DNA from: PALSA-612 sp963704335
GTDB taxonomy: Bacteria > Actinomycetota > Thermoleophilia > Gaiellales > Gaiellaceae
Assembly: GCA_963704335.1 (NCBI GenBank)
Contig: OY969889.1
Span: forward strand, 744,001 to 808,000
Direction of reading: 5' to 3'
DNA: 64,000 nt
The notes beneath the pieces are model-generated. The model made no database searches. It was not told where the DNA came from and saw only the letters and a program-made list of their open reading frames with translations. This document shows positions 7,736 through 16,010 of this stretch, piece after piece; positions within the stretch are counted from its first letter, which is position 1; each line of letters starts with the position of its first letter. The position numbers and the translations under genes are program-made.

Positions 7736-8656
7736 ATGGAACGCTCGCAGCCAGTCGCCGAACGGCCGCGCAGGCCGGAGTGGATGAAAGTTCGCGCGCC
7801 GAGCGCCGACACGCGCTACTTCGAGGTCCGCGCGCTGCTGCACGGCCAGCGGCTGCACACGATCTGCGAGGAGGCGCGCTGCCCGAACATCGCCGAGTGC
7901 TGGGGGCGCGGCACAGCGACCTTCCAGATCCTCGGCGACACGTGCACACGCGCGTGCCGCTACTGCTACGTCAACTCGGGGAAGCCCGAGCACGCACCCG
8001 ACCCGTTGGAGCCGCTGAGGCTCGCGCACGCCGCCGCCCAGATGGAGCTCCACCACGTGGTCGTCACCTCCGTCGACCGGGATGACCTCCCCGACAAGGG
8101 CGCGGAGCACTATGCGGCCACGATCCGGGCGCTGAAGAGCAAGCTGCCCGAGGCGTCCGTCGAGGTGCTGACGCCCGACTTTCTCGGCTACGAGGAGCAG
8201 GCGCTTCAGATCGTGCTCGCCGCGCGGCCCGAGGTGTTCAACCACAACATCGAGACGGTGCGGAGGCTGCACCGCCGGATGCGTGGCGCCAAGGCGTCGT
8301 ACGACAAGGCGCTGTGGCTGCTGGAGCGTGCGAAGCAGGTCGCCGACTACCCCGTGCTCACGAAGTCGGGCATCATCGTCGGCCTCGGAGAGACGAACGA
8401 CGAAGTGGTGGAGACAATGCGCGACCTGCGCGCAGCCGGTGTGGACGTGGTCACCATCGGCCAGTACCTCCAGCCGTCGCAGAGGCACGCGAAGATCGAC
8501 CGCTGGGTGCACCCGGACGAGTTCCGCTGGTTACGCGAGCAGGGCGAGGCACTGGGCTTCGGCTCGGTGTTCTCCGGCCCGCTCGTCCGCTCGAGCTACC
8601 GCGCCGACGAGCAAAAGCATGCGGCCGAGTCGGGCCGCGGCGCGTTTGCCTACTAG
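7736..8656 (+). CDS. lipA: Lipoyl synthase LipA
   Basis: A 306-residue radical-SAM enzyme that inserts two sulfur atoms into protein-bound octanoate. Both [4Fe-4S] clusters can be read: the auxiliary cluster cysteines in CEEARCPNIAEC (about residues 42-53) and the radical-SAM cluster in CTRACRYC (about 72-79). GETNDEVVETM and the C-terminal SSYRADE are also conserved. It completes the lipoylation started by LipB for the neighbouring E2. The upstream glyoxalase gene starts 37 bases away on the other strand. Two hairpins follow the stop. Confidence 0.95.
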   Translation: MERSQPVAERPRRPEWMKVRAPSADTRYFEVRALLHGQRLHTICEEARCPNIAECWGRGTATFQILGDTCTRACRYCYVNSGKPEHAPDPLEPLRLAHAAAQMELHHVVVTSVDRDDLPDKGAEHYAATIRALKSKLPEASVEVLTPDFLGYEEQALQIVLAARPEVFNHNIETVRRLHRRMRGAKASYDKALWLLERAKQVADYPVLTKSGIIVGLGETNDEVVETMRDLRAAGVDVVTIGQYLQPSQRHAKIDRWVHPDEFRWLREQGEALGFGSVFSGPLVRSSYRADEQKHAAESGRGAFAY

Positions 8657-8666
8657 CTGACGTCAA

Positions 8667-8694
8667 GGGAGGGCCGCCCCCGGGCAGCCCTCCC
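8667..8694 (+). terminator. Hairpin after lipA
   Basis: Stem of eight pairs (8667-8674 with 8687-8694), ten bases after the lipA stop, without a T-run. It probably acts together with the stronger hairpin at 8734. Confidence 0.45.
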
Positions 8695-8733
8695 CTGATT
8701 GCCTATGTCCCAAATGCGAGTCCTGGAAACAAC

Positions 8734-8770
8734 AGAGGGGGCCGGCCTTCCACCGGCCCCCTCTTCTTTT
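8734..8770. terminator. Bidirectional intrinsic terminator between lipA and the subtilase gene
   Basis: A perfect 12-bp G+C-rich stem (8734-8745 with 8753-8764) with a seven-base loop. On the plus strand it is followed by CTTTT; on the minus strand by GTTGTTT. Both flanking genes end towards it, so it can serve both. Confidence 0.85.
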
Positions 8771-8785
8771 GACGCTACGCCCCGA

Positions 8786-11392
8786 TTACGGGCGGTCGAT
8801 GACGAAGTTCGGTGACGTCCAGGTCTCGACTTGCTTCGGTGTGCCGAGCGCCTTCCGCACTGTGAGCTTCGCGTAGTACGTGCCGTCGGCCACCGGGCCG
8901 GGTTCGCCGAGGCTCTGACCGTGGCCTCTCTTTGCGTTGCCGTCCCACGCAAAGGCGAAGAAGCCGGTCGCCGTGCTGTTGCGCGACAGGTAGTCGAGGC
9001 TGATGGCGTTGCCCACCCGCCTGCCGTTTTTCACCGCGAAGATGTCGACGTCCAGGCTGCGTGCCTGGTGGTCGAGGTGGACGAGGAACATCGGCGTCTC
9101 GTTGAGCCCGGTCGCGAACGTGAACGGGTCAGCCGCCGGCGGTGGGGCCTCGTACGTGCCTCCGCCGAAGCACTCGCTGCCGCGCAGGATGCCCGGTGCG
9201 TTGCACGCGGTGAGCCTGGCTAGCAGCGGGAAGCCGCCGGTGAGTACCTGGATCGACTGGTAGTCGCCCTTGAAGCCCGCGTACGGAACGCGGTACTCCT
9301 GTCCACCACCCTGCGGCGTGAACTTGATGTACCCACCGTAGACGCCCTTGTCCGGCATCGCGGCGTTCGGCGTAATGGTCACGTGGACGTTCGCCGAACC
9401 GTTGGACGGAACCGACACGCTCGGCGAACTGAAGCTCGCCGAGGCGAAGTCCGTGGAGTACACGACCGGCGGGAAGGTGTTCGTGGTGCCGGCGGCCGGC
9501 TCGTGCGACACGTCGTACGTGACCCGTGTGTCGCTGGAGTTCGTGAGATTGATCTTCACGGTGTCGCCGTTGCCCTCGCCCAGCGAGATCTTGCCGGGTG
9601 AGACACGGGTCGTCGCCAGGATGGCGTCGTCGATGTCGAGCATGCCGGCACCCTGACGGTGCGTGTTGTCCAGATACGTCTCTCCGAAGCGAATCTTCGG
9701 GTCGGCGCTGTTCTGGAGGATGTCCCGAACGTCGCTGACCTTCGTGTTCGGGTGAGCCTCGAGCAGGAGCGCCACGGCACCCGCCACGTGCGGCGAGGCC
9801 ATCGACGTGCCGCTGATCGTGGCGTACGTACCTGCCTCGAGCGGGTAGGTCGAGCGGATGAGCCCACCCGGCGCCCCGATGTCCGGCTTCAGGGTCAGCT
9901 CGGCGTTCAGTCCGAAGGAACTGAACGACGAGATCGTCCCGCCGGTGATGTTGGGAATGCTGACCGTCCCGGTCGTCCAGTTCAGGGTCTGCGGCCCGCC
10001 TGCCATTGCAGCAACGATTGCGTTCCCGTCTTCGAGAGAGGTCGTCACGCCATGGATCGTCACGCCTGACGCAGCGCCGACCGTGCCGGCGAAGTATCCC
10101 GGCACGTTGTTGAAGATGACCACGGCCGAAGCGCCGGCCGCCTGGGCCATTTGCCCCTTGATCGCGAACGAGCAGGCGCCCCGCTGGACGACCGCCGCCG
10201 ACCCCACGGGGAACCCTGCGTAGTCACCGGCCACACAGCCCGTGATCAAGCCCGAAGGCGTCGCGAGCGGCACGCTGCCGGAGAACGGCGCCGGCGGTGG
10301 CGGCGGCGTCCCTGACATGTTCTGGTAGCCGATCGTGATGCCGGCCGGCGTCACGTTCGCCGAGTTGATGTTGACGAACGTGTTGTCGTAGGACGCCGTG
10401 CCGATGACGCTGTCGCCGACGCCAGGAGCGCCGTTCGAGTACACGCCGCTGGCGCCGCTGTTGCCGATGGACGCCACGACGACCACGCCGTTCTTGAGCA
10501 GAACTTCACTCGCCTTCGCAAGCGGAGCCTGCGGCCACGAGTTGAACGCGTCGCCGAGGCTCATGTTGACGATGTCCATACCGTCCGCCAGGGCCCGCTC
10601 CAACGCGAGGAGGATCACATCGTCGTTGGCGGAGCCGCCGCACCCGAAGATGCGGTAGGCGCCGAAGTTGACACCCGGCGCAACGCCTGTTGCGCCGCCG
10701 TTGGCGCCGACGATGCCTGACACGTGCGTGCCGTGGCCGTTGCAGTCGTCTGCAATCGGGTCCGGGACCGGGGTCGGGTTGTACGCCGGCGACGCGGGAT
10801 CTGCGTTGTACGCGTCACCGACGAAGTCGTACTGCGCAACGACGCGAGAGTTCGCGTACGGAGCCCCACCCGTGCCGTCGCCACCCAGGTCCGGGTGATC
10901 GAGGTCGAAGCCCGTGTCGACGACGCCGACCTTGAGGCCAGTGCCGTCGAAGCCGAGCTCCGACTGGACGATGTCCGCGCCGGTCATCTGAATTGCAGTA
11001 GCGAGCTCCGTTTCAACGGTCCGAGTAGGCGGAATCGCGTGGATACCGACCGGGTAGACCGCCTTGACACCCTTGATGTCCTTGAGCTTGGCGGCGTCCG
11101 CGCGGGTCCTGATCGAGAGCCCGTTCCAGAGCGTGTCAAACGAGCTCCGCTCCGTGAAAGTGACCTTCTCCTCCTTGGCCTCGGCGCGGAATGCTGCCTT
11201 CTCCGCCTTGTTCGAGGCGAGGCTGCCACCATCGGCGGCCGGCTTACCGTTCAGCTCGACGAACCAGATGCCCGAGCTGAGGGTGTCGGCCTGGCCTTGC
11301 GGGCTGTCCGCCAGTGCCGACGGCACTGCGACGACGCCCGCTACTAGAGCGGTGAGCGCAAACCAGCGCACACCGCGGATGCGGTGCTTCAT
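8786..11392 (-). CDS. Secreted S8 (subtilisin-like) serine peptidase with PA domain
   Basis: An 868-residue exported protease. Residues 1-28 are a signal peptide ending in SALA. Next comes a propeptide (about 40-120), then the subtilase domain with the triad in VVDTGFDLDHPD (Asp159), NGHGTHVSG (His220) and SGTSMASPH (Ser530); the oxyanion Asn is in ASIGNSG (Asn311). Between Asn311 and Ser530 lies an inserted PA domain (about 370-480; VVQRGACSFAIKGQMAQAAGASAVVIFNN). After about 570 the protein has beta-rich domains of the Fn3-like type found in large secreted subtilases. The start ATG has a strong ribosome site (GGAGGGG). It probably degrades extracellular protein. Confidence 0.93.
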   Translation of the reverse strand: MKHRIRGVRWFALTALVAGVVAVPSALADSPQGQADTLSSGIWFVELNGKPAADGGSLASNKAEKAAFRAEAKEEKVTFTERSSFDTLWNGLSIRTRADAAKLKDIKGVKAVYPVGIHAIPPTRTVETELATAIQMTGADIVQSELGFDGTGLKVGVVDTGFDLDHPDLGGDGTGGAPYANSRVVAQYDFVGDAYNADPASPAYNPTPVPDPIADDCNGHGTHVSGIVGANGGATGVAPGVNFGAYRIFGCGGSANDDVILLALERALADGMDIVNMSLGDAFNSWPQAPLAKASEVLLKNGVVVVASIGNSGASGVYSNGAPGVGDSVIGTASYDNTFVNINSANVTPAGITIGYQNMSGTPPPPPAPFSGSVPLATPSGLITGCVAGDYAGFPVGSAAVVQRGACSFAIKGQMAQAAGASAVVIFNNVPGYFAGTVGAASGVTIHGVTTSLEDGNAIVAAMAGGPQTLNWTTGTVSIPNITGGTISSFSSFGLNAELTLKPDIGAPGGLIRSTYPLEAGTYATISGTSMASPHVAGAVALLLEAHPNTKVSDVRDILQNSADPKIRFGETYLDNTHRQGAGMLDIDDAILATTRVSPGKISLGEGNGDTVKINLTNSSDTRVTYDVSHEPAAGTTNTFPPVVYSTDFASASFSSPSVSVPSNGSANVHVTITPNAAMPDKGVYGGYIKFTPQGGGQEYRVPYAGFKGDYQSIQVLTGGFPLLARLTACNAPGILRGSECFGGGTYEAPPPAADPFTFATGLNETPMFLVHLDHQARSLDVDIFAVKNGRRVGNAISLDYLSRNSTATGFFAFAWDGNAKRGHGQSLGEPGPVADGTYYAKLTVRKALGTPKQVETWTSPNFVIDRP

Positions 11393-11460
11393 TTCCCCTC
11401 CTGTCTAGGACTTCGGAACGACGCGCGTACCCTAAACGGGTCGGACGTACGACGCTTCGA

Positions 11461-12801
11461 CTACGCGTCGTGCGGTTTCGCCATGCGGCGGTAGTCGAGC
11501 GCCTCATCGAGCGTCGCGTCATCCACGCCGGCCTCGCGTGCGATGTCACGCAACGGACGGCCCGAGGCTGCCGCTTCCTTCACGATCTCGGCCGCCTTGT
11601 CGTAGCCGATGTACGGGTTGAGCGCCGTGGCAGCGGAGAGCGTCAGCTCCGCATAGCTCTCGCAGACCTCGCGGTTGGCCTCGATGCCGTCGATGCACGT
11701 CTCGGCGAACAACCGGCTCGCACTCGAGAGCAGCCCGATCGAGTCGAGGAGGTTCCGCGCTATCAGCGGGACGAAGACGTTGAGCTCGAAGTGACCCTGC
11801 ATGCCGCCGACCGTGATTGCGGTGTCGTTGCCGATCACCTGCGCGGCGACCTGCGTCACGACCTCGGGCAGCACGGGGTTGACCTTGCCCGGCATGATCG
11901 ACGAGCCTTTCTGCAGCTCGGGGATGAAGATCTCCGCGAGCCCGGCGCGCGGGCCGGAGCCCATGAGCCTGAGGTCGTTCGCGATCTTCGTCAGCGACAC
12001 GGCGACCGTCTTCAAGGCGCCGGAGACTTCCACGAGCGCGTCGCGCGCGGCCTGAGCCTCGAACGGATCGACCGGCGGAGAGATCGTGAGGCCTGTCTCC
12101 TCCTGCATCCGGTCGCGGACCCGCTGGGCGAACTGGGGATGGGTGTTGAGGCCCGTGCCGACCGCGGTGCCGCCGAGTGGGATCTCCCCTAGACGGGCCA
12201 GCGTCGCCTCGATGCGAGCTGTGCCCTGCGTCACCTGGGCCGCGTAACCGCCGAACTCCTGCCCCAGCGTCACCGGGACGGCGTCCATCAGATGCGTACG
12301 ACCCGACTTGACGACGTCGTCGAACTGCTGCGCCTTCCGCTCGAGCGAGGCCGCCAGCGTGGAGAGAGCGGGCAGCAGGTCGTTCGTCACCTGGTCGAGC
12401 GCCGCGAGGTGGACAGCCGACGGGAAGACGTCGTTCGACGACTGCCCCATGTTCACGTCGTCGTTGGCGTGGACGTCGTCGCCGGCCAGCCTGGCGATCA
12501 CCTCGTTGGCGTTCATGTTCGAAGACGTGCCCGAGCCGGTCTGGAAGACATCGATCGGAAACTGGTCGTCGAGCTCGCCAGCCGCGACGCGGTCGCCGGC
12601 GGCCGCGATGCGCTCTGCCTTGTCGGCGTCGAGCAGCCCGAGCTCGGCGTTGACGCGGGCGGCGGCCGCCTTGATTCGGCCCAGCCAGCGCGCGACAGGA
12701 GCGGGAATCGGCTGGCCGGAGACGGGGAAGTTCTCGACCGCCTTGCGAGTCTCCGCGCCCCAGAGCTCTTCCTTCACGGGCACGCGGGCGAGTCTAGCCA
12801 T
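11461..12801 (-). CDS. fumC: Class II fumarate hydratase
   Basis: A 446-residue fumarase C, which interconverts fumarate and malate in the citric acid cycle. Family signatures are present: SGTSSNMNANEV near residue 90, MGQSSNDVFPSA near 118, SGRTHLMDAVPVTLGQEFGGY near 166 and the superfamily signature GSSIMPGKVNP near 300. The fumarase-type QSSND and TGLNTHP favour fumarase over aspartase or argininosuccinate lyase. A dispersed palindromic repeat (12807-12843) lies immediately upstream, between this gene and the ferredoxin reductase gene, and may sit in its leader. Confidence 0.95.
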   Translation of the reverse strand: MARLARVPVKEELWGAETRKAVENFPVSGQPIPAPVARWLGRIKAAAARVNAELGLLDADKAERIAAAGDRVAAGELDDQFPIDVFQTGSGTSSNMNANEVIARLAGDDVHANDDVNMGQSSNDVFPSAVHLAALDQVTNDLLPALSTLAASLERKAQQFDDVVKSGRTHLMDAVPVTLGQEFGGYAAQVTQGTARIEATLARLGEIPLGGTAVGTGLNTHPQFAQRVRDRMQEETGLTISPPVDPFEAQAARDALVEVSGALKTVAVSLTKIANDLRLMGSGPRAGLAEIFIPELQKGSSIMPGKVNPVLPEVVTQVAAQVIGNDTAITVGGMQGHFELNVFVPLIARNLLDSIGLLSSASRLFAETCIDGIEANREVCESYAELTLSAATALNPYIGYDKAAEIVKEAAASGRPLRDIAREAGVDDATLDEALDYRRMAKPHDA

Positions 12802-12806
12802 GTCCT

Positions 12807-12843
12807 AGTGCCTGGCACTGAGGTGTGCCAATTCCGTGCCAAT
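12807..12843. repeat. Dispersed palindromic repeat, copy 1 (upstream of fumC)
   Basis: A 13-base palindrome (AGTGCCTGGCACT) followed by a 20-base block, TGTGCCAATTCCGTGCCAAT. A second copy lies at 24345-24388, with the block identical at 17 of 20 positions and a related palindrome. Both are intergenic. Confidence 0.7.
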
Positions 12844-12861
12844 GCATCCACAGGCCGTCGG

Positions 12862-14232
12862 CTACTTCGGCGCGCGGGAGGCCGCCAGCAGCTCGTCCCA
12901 GCTCGTGAGCTTGATCCGCGGTCGACCGTGCGGCTCGCCGCGCGCACGCTCCGCCGTGTCGATCGTCTCCCAACCCTCGTAGACGACGGCATCGATTGCG
13001 CGCTCGGCGAGGAGGGAATCGACCGCCTCCGTAGGCGCTCCGCGGCCACCGATCAGACCGGCTTCGGCGTCCGCGAGCAGCGCCTGCACTGTCTCCGCCG
13101 CGTCCTTCTTGTTCGTGCCGATGACGCCCGTCGGGCCACGCTTGATCCAGCCTGCGCAGTAGACCCCGGGCAGCGCCTCACCGTCCTCGCCCACCACCCG
13201 CCCGCCGACGTTCGGCAACGTGCCGCGCTCCTCGTCGAAGGGCACGCCGGGGCACGGCACGCCGCGATAGCCGACGCTGCGAAAGACGAGCTCGCACGAA
13301 AGCGTCTCCCGCTCGCCCGTTGCCTGCGCCCGCACGCTTCCCTTCCCGTCAGGGACCAGCTCGTTTCGGACGAGCTCCACCCCTTCCACGCGCTCCTCGC
13401 CGTCCACCGCCACCGGCGATACGCCGAAGCGCAGCACGACACGGCGCGGCTTGCCGGCAGGCTCGCGGAACGCGAACTCGCGGAGGATCTCCATGTTTCG
13501 CTGGACGATGTTCGAGGCCTCGGCCAGCTCGGCGGCGCTCGCCGGGTCGAGCTCGAGCTCGGCCGGATCGACGACGACGTCTGCGCCGGCGAGGTCGCCC
13601 ATCTCGTGGAGCTCGGTAGACGTCCACGAGGCCTGGACGGGGCCGCGCCTGCCGAGCACCACGAGCTCGCGTATCGAGGAGCTCGTGATGGCGGCGATCG
13701 CCTCGTCGGTCGCGTCCGTCGGCGCGATCTCGTCGTGCGTCAGTGCGAGCATCCGTGCAACGTCGAGCGCCACGTTGCCATTGCCGACCACCACCACGCG
13801 CTCGGCCGATGCGAGGTCGAACTCGAGCTGCTGGTAGTCGGGATGGCCGTTGTACCAGGCGACGAGCTCCGTCGCTGCCCACGAGCCGCGGAGGTCCTCG
13901 CCGGGGATCCCGAGGCGCCTGTCGGCGGCGGAGCCGTACGAATAGATGACCGCGTCGTACAACCGCACGAGGTCGTCGTATGTGAGATCGCGCCCGACTT
14001 CGACGTTCCCGAGGAAGCGAAACCCGGGCTGCGCGGCGATCTTCTCGAAGGCACGAGAGACCGTCTTCAGCTGCGGGTGATCGGGCGCGACGCCGAGCCG
14101 GACGAGACCCCACGGCGTGGGCAGGCGCTCGATGATGTCGACCTCGGCGCCGGCTGCGAGCAGGGGGCCTGCGGCATAGAACCCGGCCGGGCCGGAGCCG
14201 ACCACGGCGACGCGTAGGGGAAGAGGGCCCAC
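12862..14232 (-). CDS. fprA: Ferredoxin-NADP(+) reductase, FprA/adrenodoxin-reductase type
   Basis: A 456-residue two-dinucleotide-fold flavoprotein. The FAD site is at the start (RVAVVGSGPAGFYAAG), followed by TPWGLVRLGVAPDHP, typical of FprA. The NADP fold contains VVVGNGNVALDVARML and RRGPVQASWTSTEL. The C-terminal GWIKRGPTGVIGTNKKDA is diagnostic. It moves electrons between NADP(H) and ferredoxins. Start GTG 14232 is chosen because it precedes the FAD fold, and because minus-strand TACCAT (14241-14246) ends eight bases upstream. The frame is open further upstream but would overlap the divergent lipoprotein gene. Confidence 0.92.
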   Translation of the reverse strand: MGPLPLRVAVVGSGPAGFYAAGPLLAAGAEVDIIERLPTPWGLVRLGVAPDHPQLKTVSRAFEKIAAQPGFRFLGNVEVGRDLTYDDLVRLYDAVIYSYGSAADRRLGIPGEDLRGSWAATELVAWYNGHPDYQQLEFDLASAERVVVVGNGNVALDVARMLALTHDEIAPTDATDEAIAAITSSSIRELVVLGRRGPVQASWTSTELHEMGDLAGADVVVDPAELELDPASAAELAEASNIVQRNMEILREFAFREPAGKPRRVVLRFGVSPVAVDGEERVEGVELVRNELVPDGKGSVRAQATGERETLSCELVFRSVGYRGVPCPGVPFDEERGTLPNVGGRVVGEDGEALPGVYCAGWIKRGPTGVIGTNKKDAAETVQALLADAEAGLIGGRGAPTEAVDSLLAERAIDAVVYEGWETIDTAERARGEPHGRPRIKLTSWDELLAASRAPK

Positions 14233-14285
14233 GGCGAGCGATGGTAAACAGCACGCCAGTCGCCGCGTTTCTCTACGGTGCGCTC

Positions 14286-15065
14286 GTGCGACCGCTCGGC
14301 TTCCTCGCGATCGTCCCACTCGTGCTGTCCCTCGCTGCCTGCGGCGGCAAGGGCGGCACGGAAACCGTGCGCGTCGAAGGCAGCGAGTACGCGTTCGCGG
14401 TGCCCGACACCATCGAGGGCGGCGTCGTCTCTATGGAGTTCGCGAACGTCGGCGAGGAGCCCCACGAGTACGCGATGGGTCGCCTCGCTCCCGGCAAGAC
14501 GCTCGCCGACTTCCGACTCGAGTTAGAGGACGACAACGAAGAGAACCCGACCAGCAGCGCCGACGTCGGGGGCGTCCCGCTGCTGAGCCCGGGAGAACAG
14601 GTGACGATCACGCGAACACTCCAGCCTGGTACTCACGTCCTCATCTGCTTCTTCCAAGCACCCGACGGCAAGTCGCACGTCGAGCACGGCATGATCGGCA
14701 GCTTCGAAATCGAAGGCGACTCTGGTAACGAGCTACCGGAGCCGGACGCGGCCATCGTCGCTCAGGAGGACAGCTTCGACGTACCCGAGTTGACGGCAGG
14801 GACTCAGACCGTCGAACTGCGAAACTCCGCTTCAGGTGAGCGAGAGTTTTTCCTCGTCGGCCTCAATGAAGGCAAGACGATCGCCGACGCTGAGAGCTGG
14901 TTTGACTCGGGATTGAGGGGCCCGGCACCACTCGCGTTCCTCGGCGCAATGCAGTCCATTCCCGCGGCGACTTCCGTCTTCCTCTCCATAGACCTAGAGG
15001 CGGGCAGGAAGTACGTCGTGTTCGACGAGGAGCACGACTTTCACGCCGAATTCAGCGCGAAGTAA
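14286..15065 (+). CDS. Lipoprotein with two cupredoxin-like domains
   Basis: A 259-residue lipoprotein. The signal sequence RPLGFLAIVPLVLSLAAC ends in a lipobox with Cys19 as the lipid-bearing residue. Two domains of about 110 residues follow. The first (YAFAVPDTIEGGVVSMEFAN to GSFEIEG) keeps a possible type 1 copper set: His in EEPHEYAM, Cys in LICFF, and His and Met in HVEHGM. The second (about 150-259) has the same strand pattern but lacks that Cys. Start GTG 14286 is preferred over ATG 14241, since TACGGT (14274-14279) ends six bases before it and since ATG 14241 overlaps the promoter of the divergent reductase. It may carry electrons on the outer face of the membrane. Confidence 0.72.
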   Translation: MRPLGFLAIVPLVLSLAACGGKGGTETVRVEGSEYAFAVPDTIEGGVVSMEFANVGEEPHEYAMGRLAPGKTLADFRLELEDDNEENPTSSADVGGVPLLSPGEQVTITRTLQPGTHVLICFFQAPDGKSHVEHGMIGSFEIEGDSGNELPEPDAAIVAQEDSFDVPELTAGTQTVELRNSASGEREFFLVGLNEGKTIADAESWFDSGLRGPAPLAFLGAMQSIPAATSVFLSIDLEAGRKYVVFDEEHDFHAEFSAK

Positions 15066-15074
15066 CGCGCTCGC

Positions 15075-15491
15075 TCAGTGAGAACAGCCGGAGCCGCAGC
15101 CGCCCACTTCGGTGCCTTCGGGCAGCTCCTCGCCCTCTTCGACCTGGAACGAGTGGCCGCAGCCACAGGCCGAGACGGCGTTCGGGTTCGAGATCTTGAA
15201 CCCGGACTCGGTGATCGTGTTGAGGAAGTCCACCTCGGCGCCCTGGAGATACGGTGCGCTGAAGGGGTCGACGACGACCGTGACACCGTGGGACTCGAGC
15301 TCGTGGTCGCCCTCCTGGAGACCGCGGTCGAAGCCGAGCGCATACTCGAAGCCGGAGCAGCCGCCACCCTGCACGGCAACGCGAAGGACGTTCGCCTCGC
15401 CCTCTGGCTCCAGCAGCTGAAGCTCCTTGATCTTCGCCGCCGCCGCCTCCGTCAGGGAGACGAAGGTCTCTGCACGCTCGATGGTGGCCAC
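15075..15491 (-). CDS. erpA: A-type iron-sulfur cluster carrier (ErpA/HesB family)
   Basis: A 138-residue A-type carrier that passes Fe-S clusters to apoproteins. The three ligand cysteines are present: GGGCSGFEYALGF near residue 51 and SACGCGHSF near 115. The last residues (EVGGCGSGCSH) add two more cysteines, an unusual tail. Start GTG 15491 lies six bases after TACCAT (minus strand, 15498-15503), so the mRNA is probably leaderless; the frame is open upstream but without family likeness. It converges on the cupredoxin gene and diverges from nuoA, whose complex needs many Fe-S clusters. Confidence 0.9.
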   Translation of the reverse strand: MATIERAETFVSLTEAAAAKIKELQLLEPEGEANVLRVAVQGGGCSGFEYALGFDRGLQEGDHELESHGVTVVVDPFSAPYLQGAEVDFLNTITESGFKISNPNAVSACGCGHSFQVEEGEELPEGTEVGGCGSGCSH

Positions 15492-15554
15492 GCCCGGATG
15501 GTAGCAGCGGCGTCCTACGGCCCCGAACCCTCGAACGGCCCGACTTTGTAACAG

Positions 15555-15582
15555 TCGGCTCACGCATAGTTGAGCCGATTTT
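15555..15582 (+). promoter_or_regulatory. Hairpin with T-run in the nuo leader region
   Basis: An 8-bp stem (15555-15562 with 15571-15578) with an eight-base loop, followed by TTTT. It looks like an intrinsic terminator, but no plus-strand gene ends before it within 480 bases; it lies about 65 bases upstream of the nuoA start. It could be an attenuator, or an operator for the nuo or erpA promoter. Confidence 0.45.
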
Positions 15583-15647
15583 CGTGCCGCTCGTGCGGGC
15601 TCCGAACCTGCTACGTTCCGCGTGGCGACGCTAGGGAGGAAAACGCG

Positions 15648-16010
15648 GTGCTCGACAGCTGGCTTCCGTTCCTCATCTACGGGATATTCGCCGCAGCGAT
15701 CCCCGCCACGATGGTCGCCATGTCGTTCCTCTTCGCGACAAGACCGGCGGCGAGGACGCGCGCGCGCGGCATCCCCTTCGAGTCGGGGGTGTCGACGGGA
15801 TCGCTGCCGGAGCAGCGCTTCACGGTCAGCTTCTACCTGACGGCGATGCTCTTCATCGTCTTCGACATCGAGATCGTCTTCCTCTACCCGCTGGCCGTCG
15901 TGCTCGACGAGCTCGCGTGGTTCGGGCTCATCGAGCTCCTCGTTTTCATCGGCATCCTCGCGCTCGGCTACGTCTACGTCTGGCGGAAGGGGGCGCTCGA
16001 GTGGCAGTGA
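15648..16010 (+). CDS. nuoA: NADH-quinone oxidoreductase subunit A
   Basis: A 120-residue membrane subunit of complex I with three hydrophobic helices (WLPFLIYGIFAAAIPATM, FYLTAMLFIVFDIEIVFLYPLAVV and GLIELLVFIGILALGYVYVW). PFESGV is the conserved loop near the quinone site. The start GTG has a strong ribosome site (GGGAGGA, spacing seven), unlike the many leaderless genes here. First gene of the nuoA-N operon. Its stop overlaps the nuoB start (GTGA). Confidence 0.94.
   Translation: MLDSWLPFLIYGIFAAAIPATMVAMSFLFATRPAARTRARGIPFESGVSTGSLPEQRFTVSFYLTAMLFIVFDIEIVFLYPLAVVLDELAWFGLIELLVFIGILALGYVYVWRKGALEWQ

Noticed and set aside
12292..14217. Long plus-strand frame opposite fumC and fprA
   Set aside because: Antisense shadow caused by high G+C; no known motifs, and the minus-strand genes are certain.
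14241..14285. ATG 14241 as start of the cupredoxin lipoprotein
   Set aside because: It would give an over-long signal peptide and lies on the promoter of the divergent gene; GTG 14286 has a -10 box at the preferred distance.
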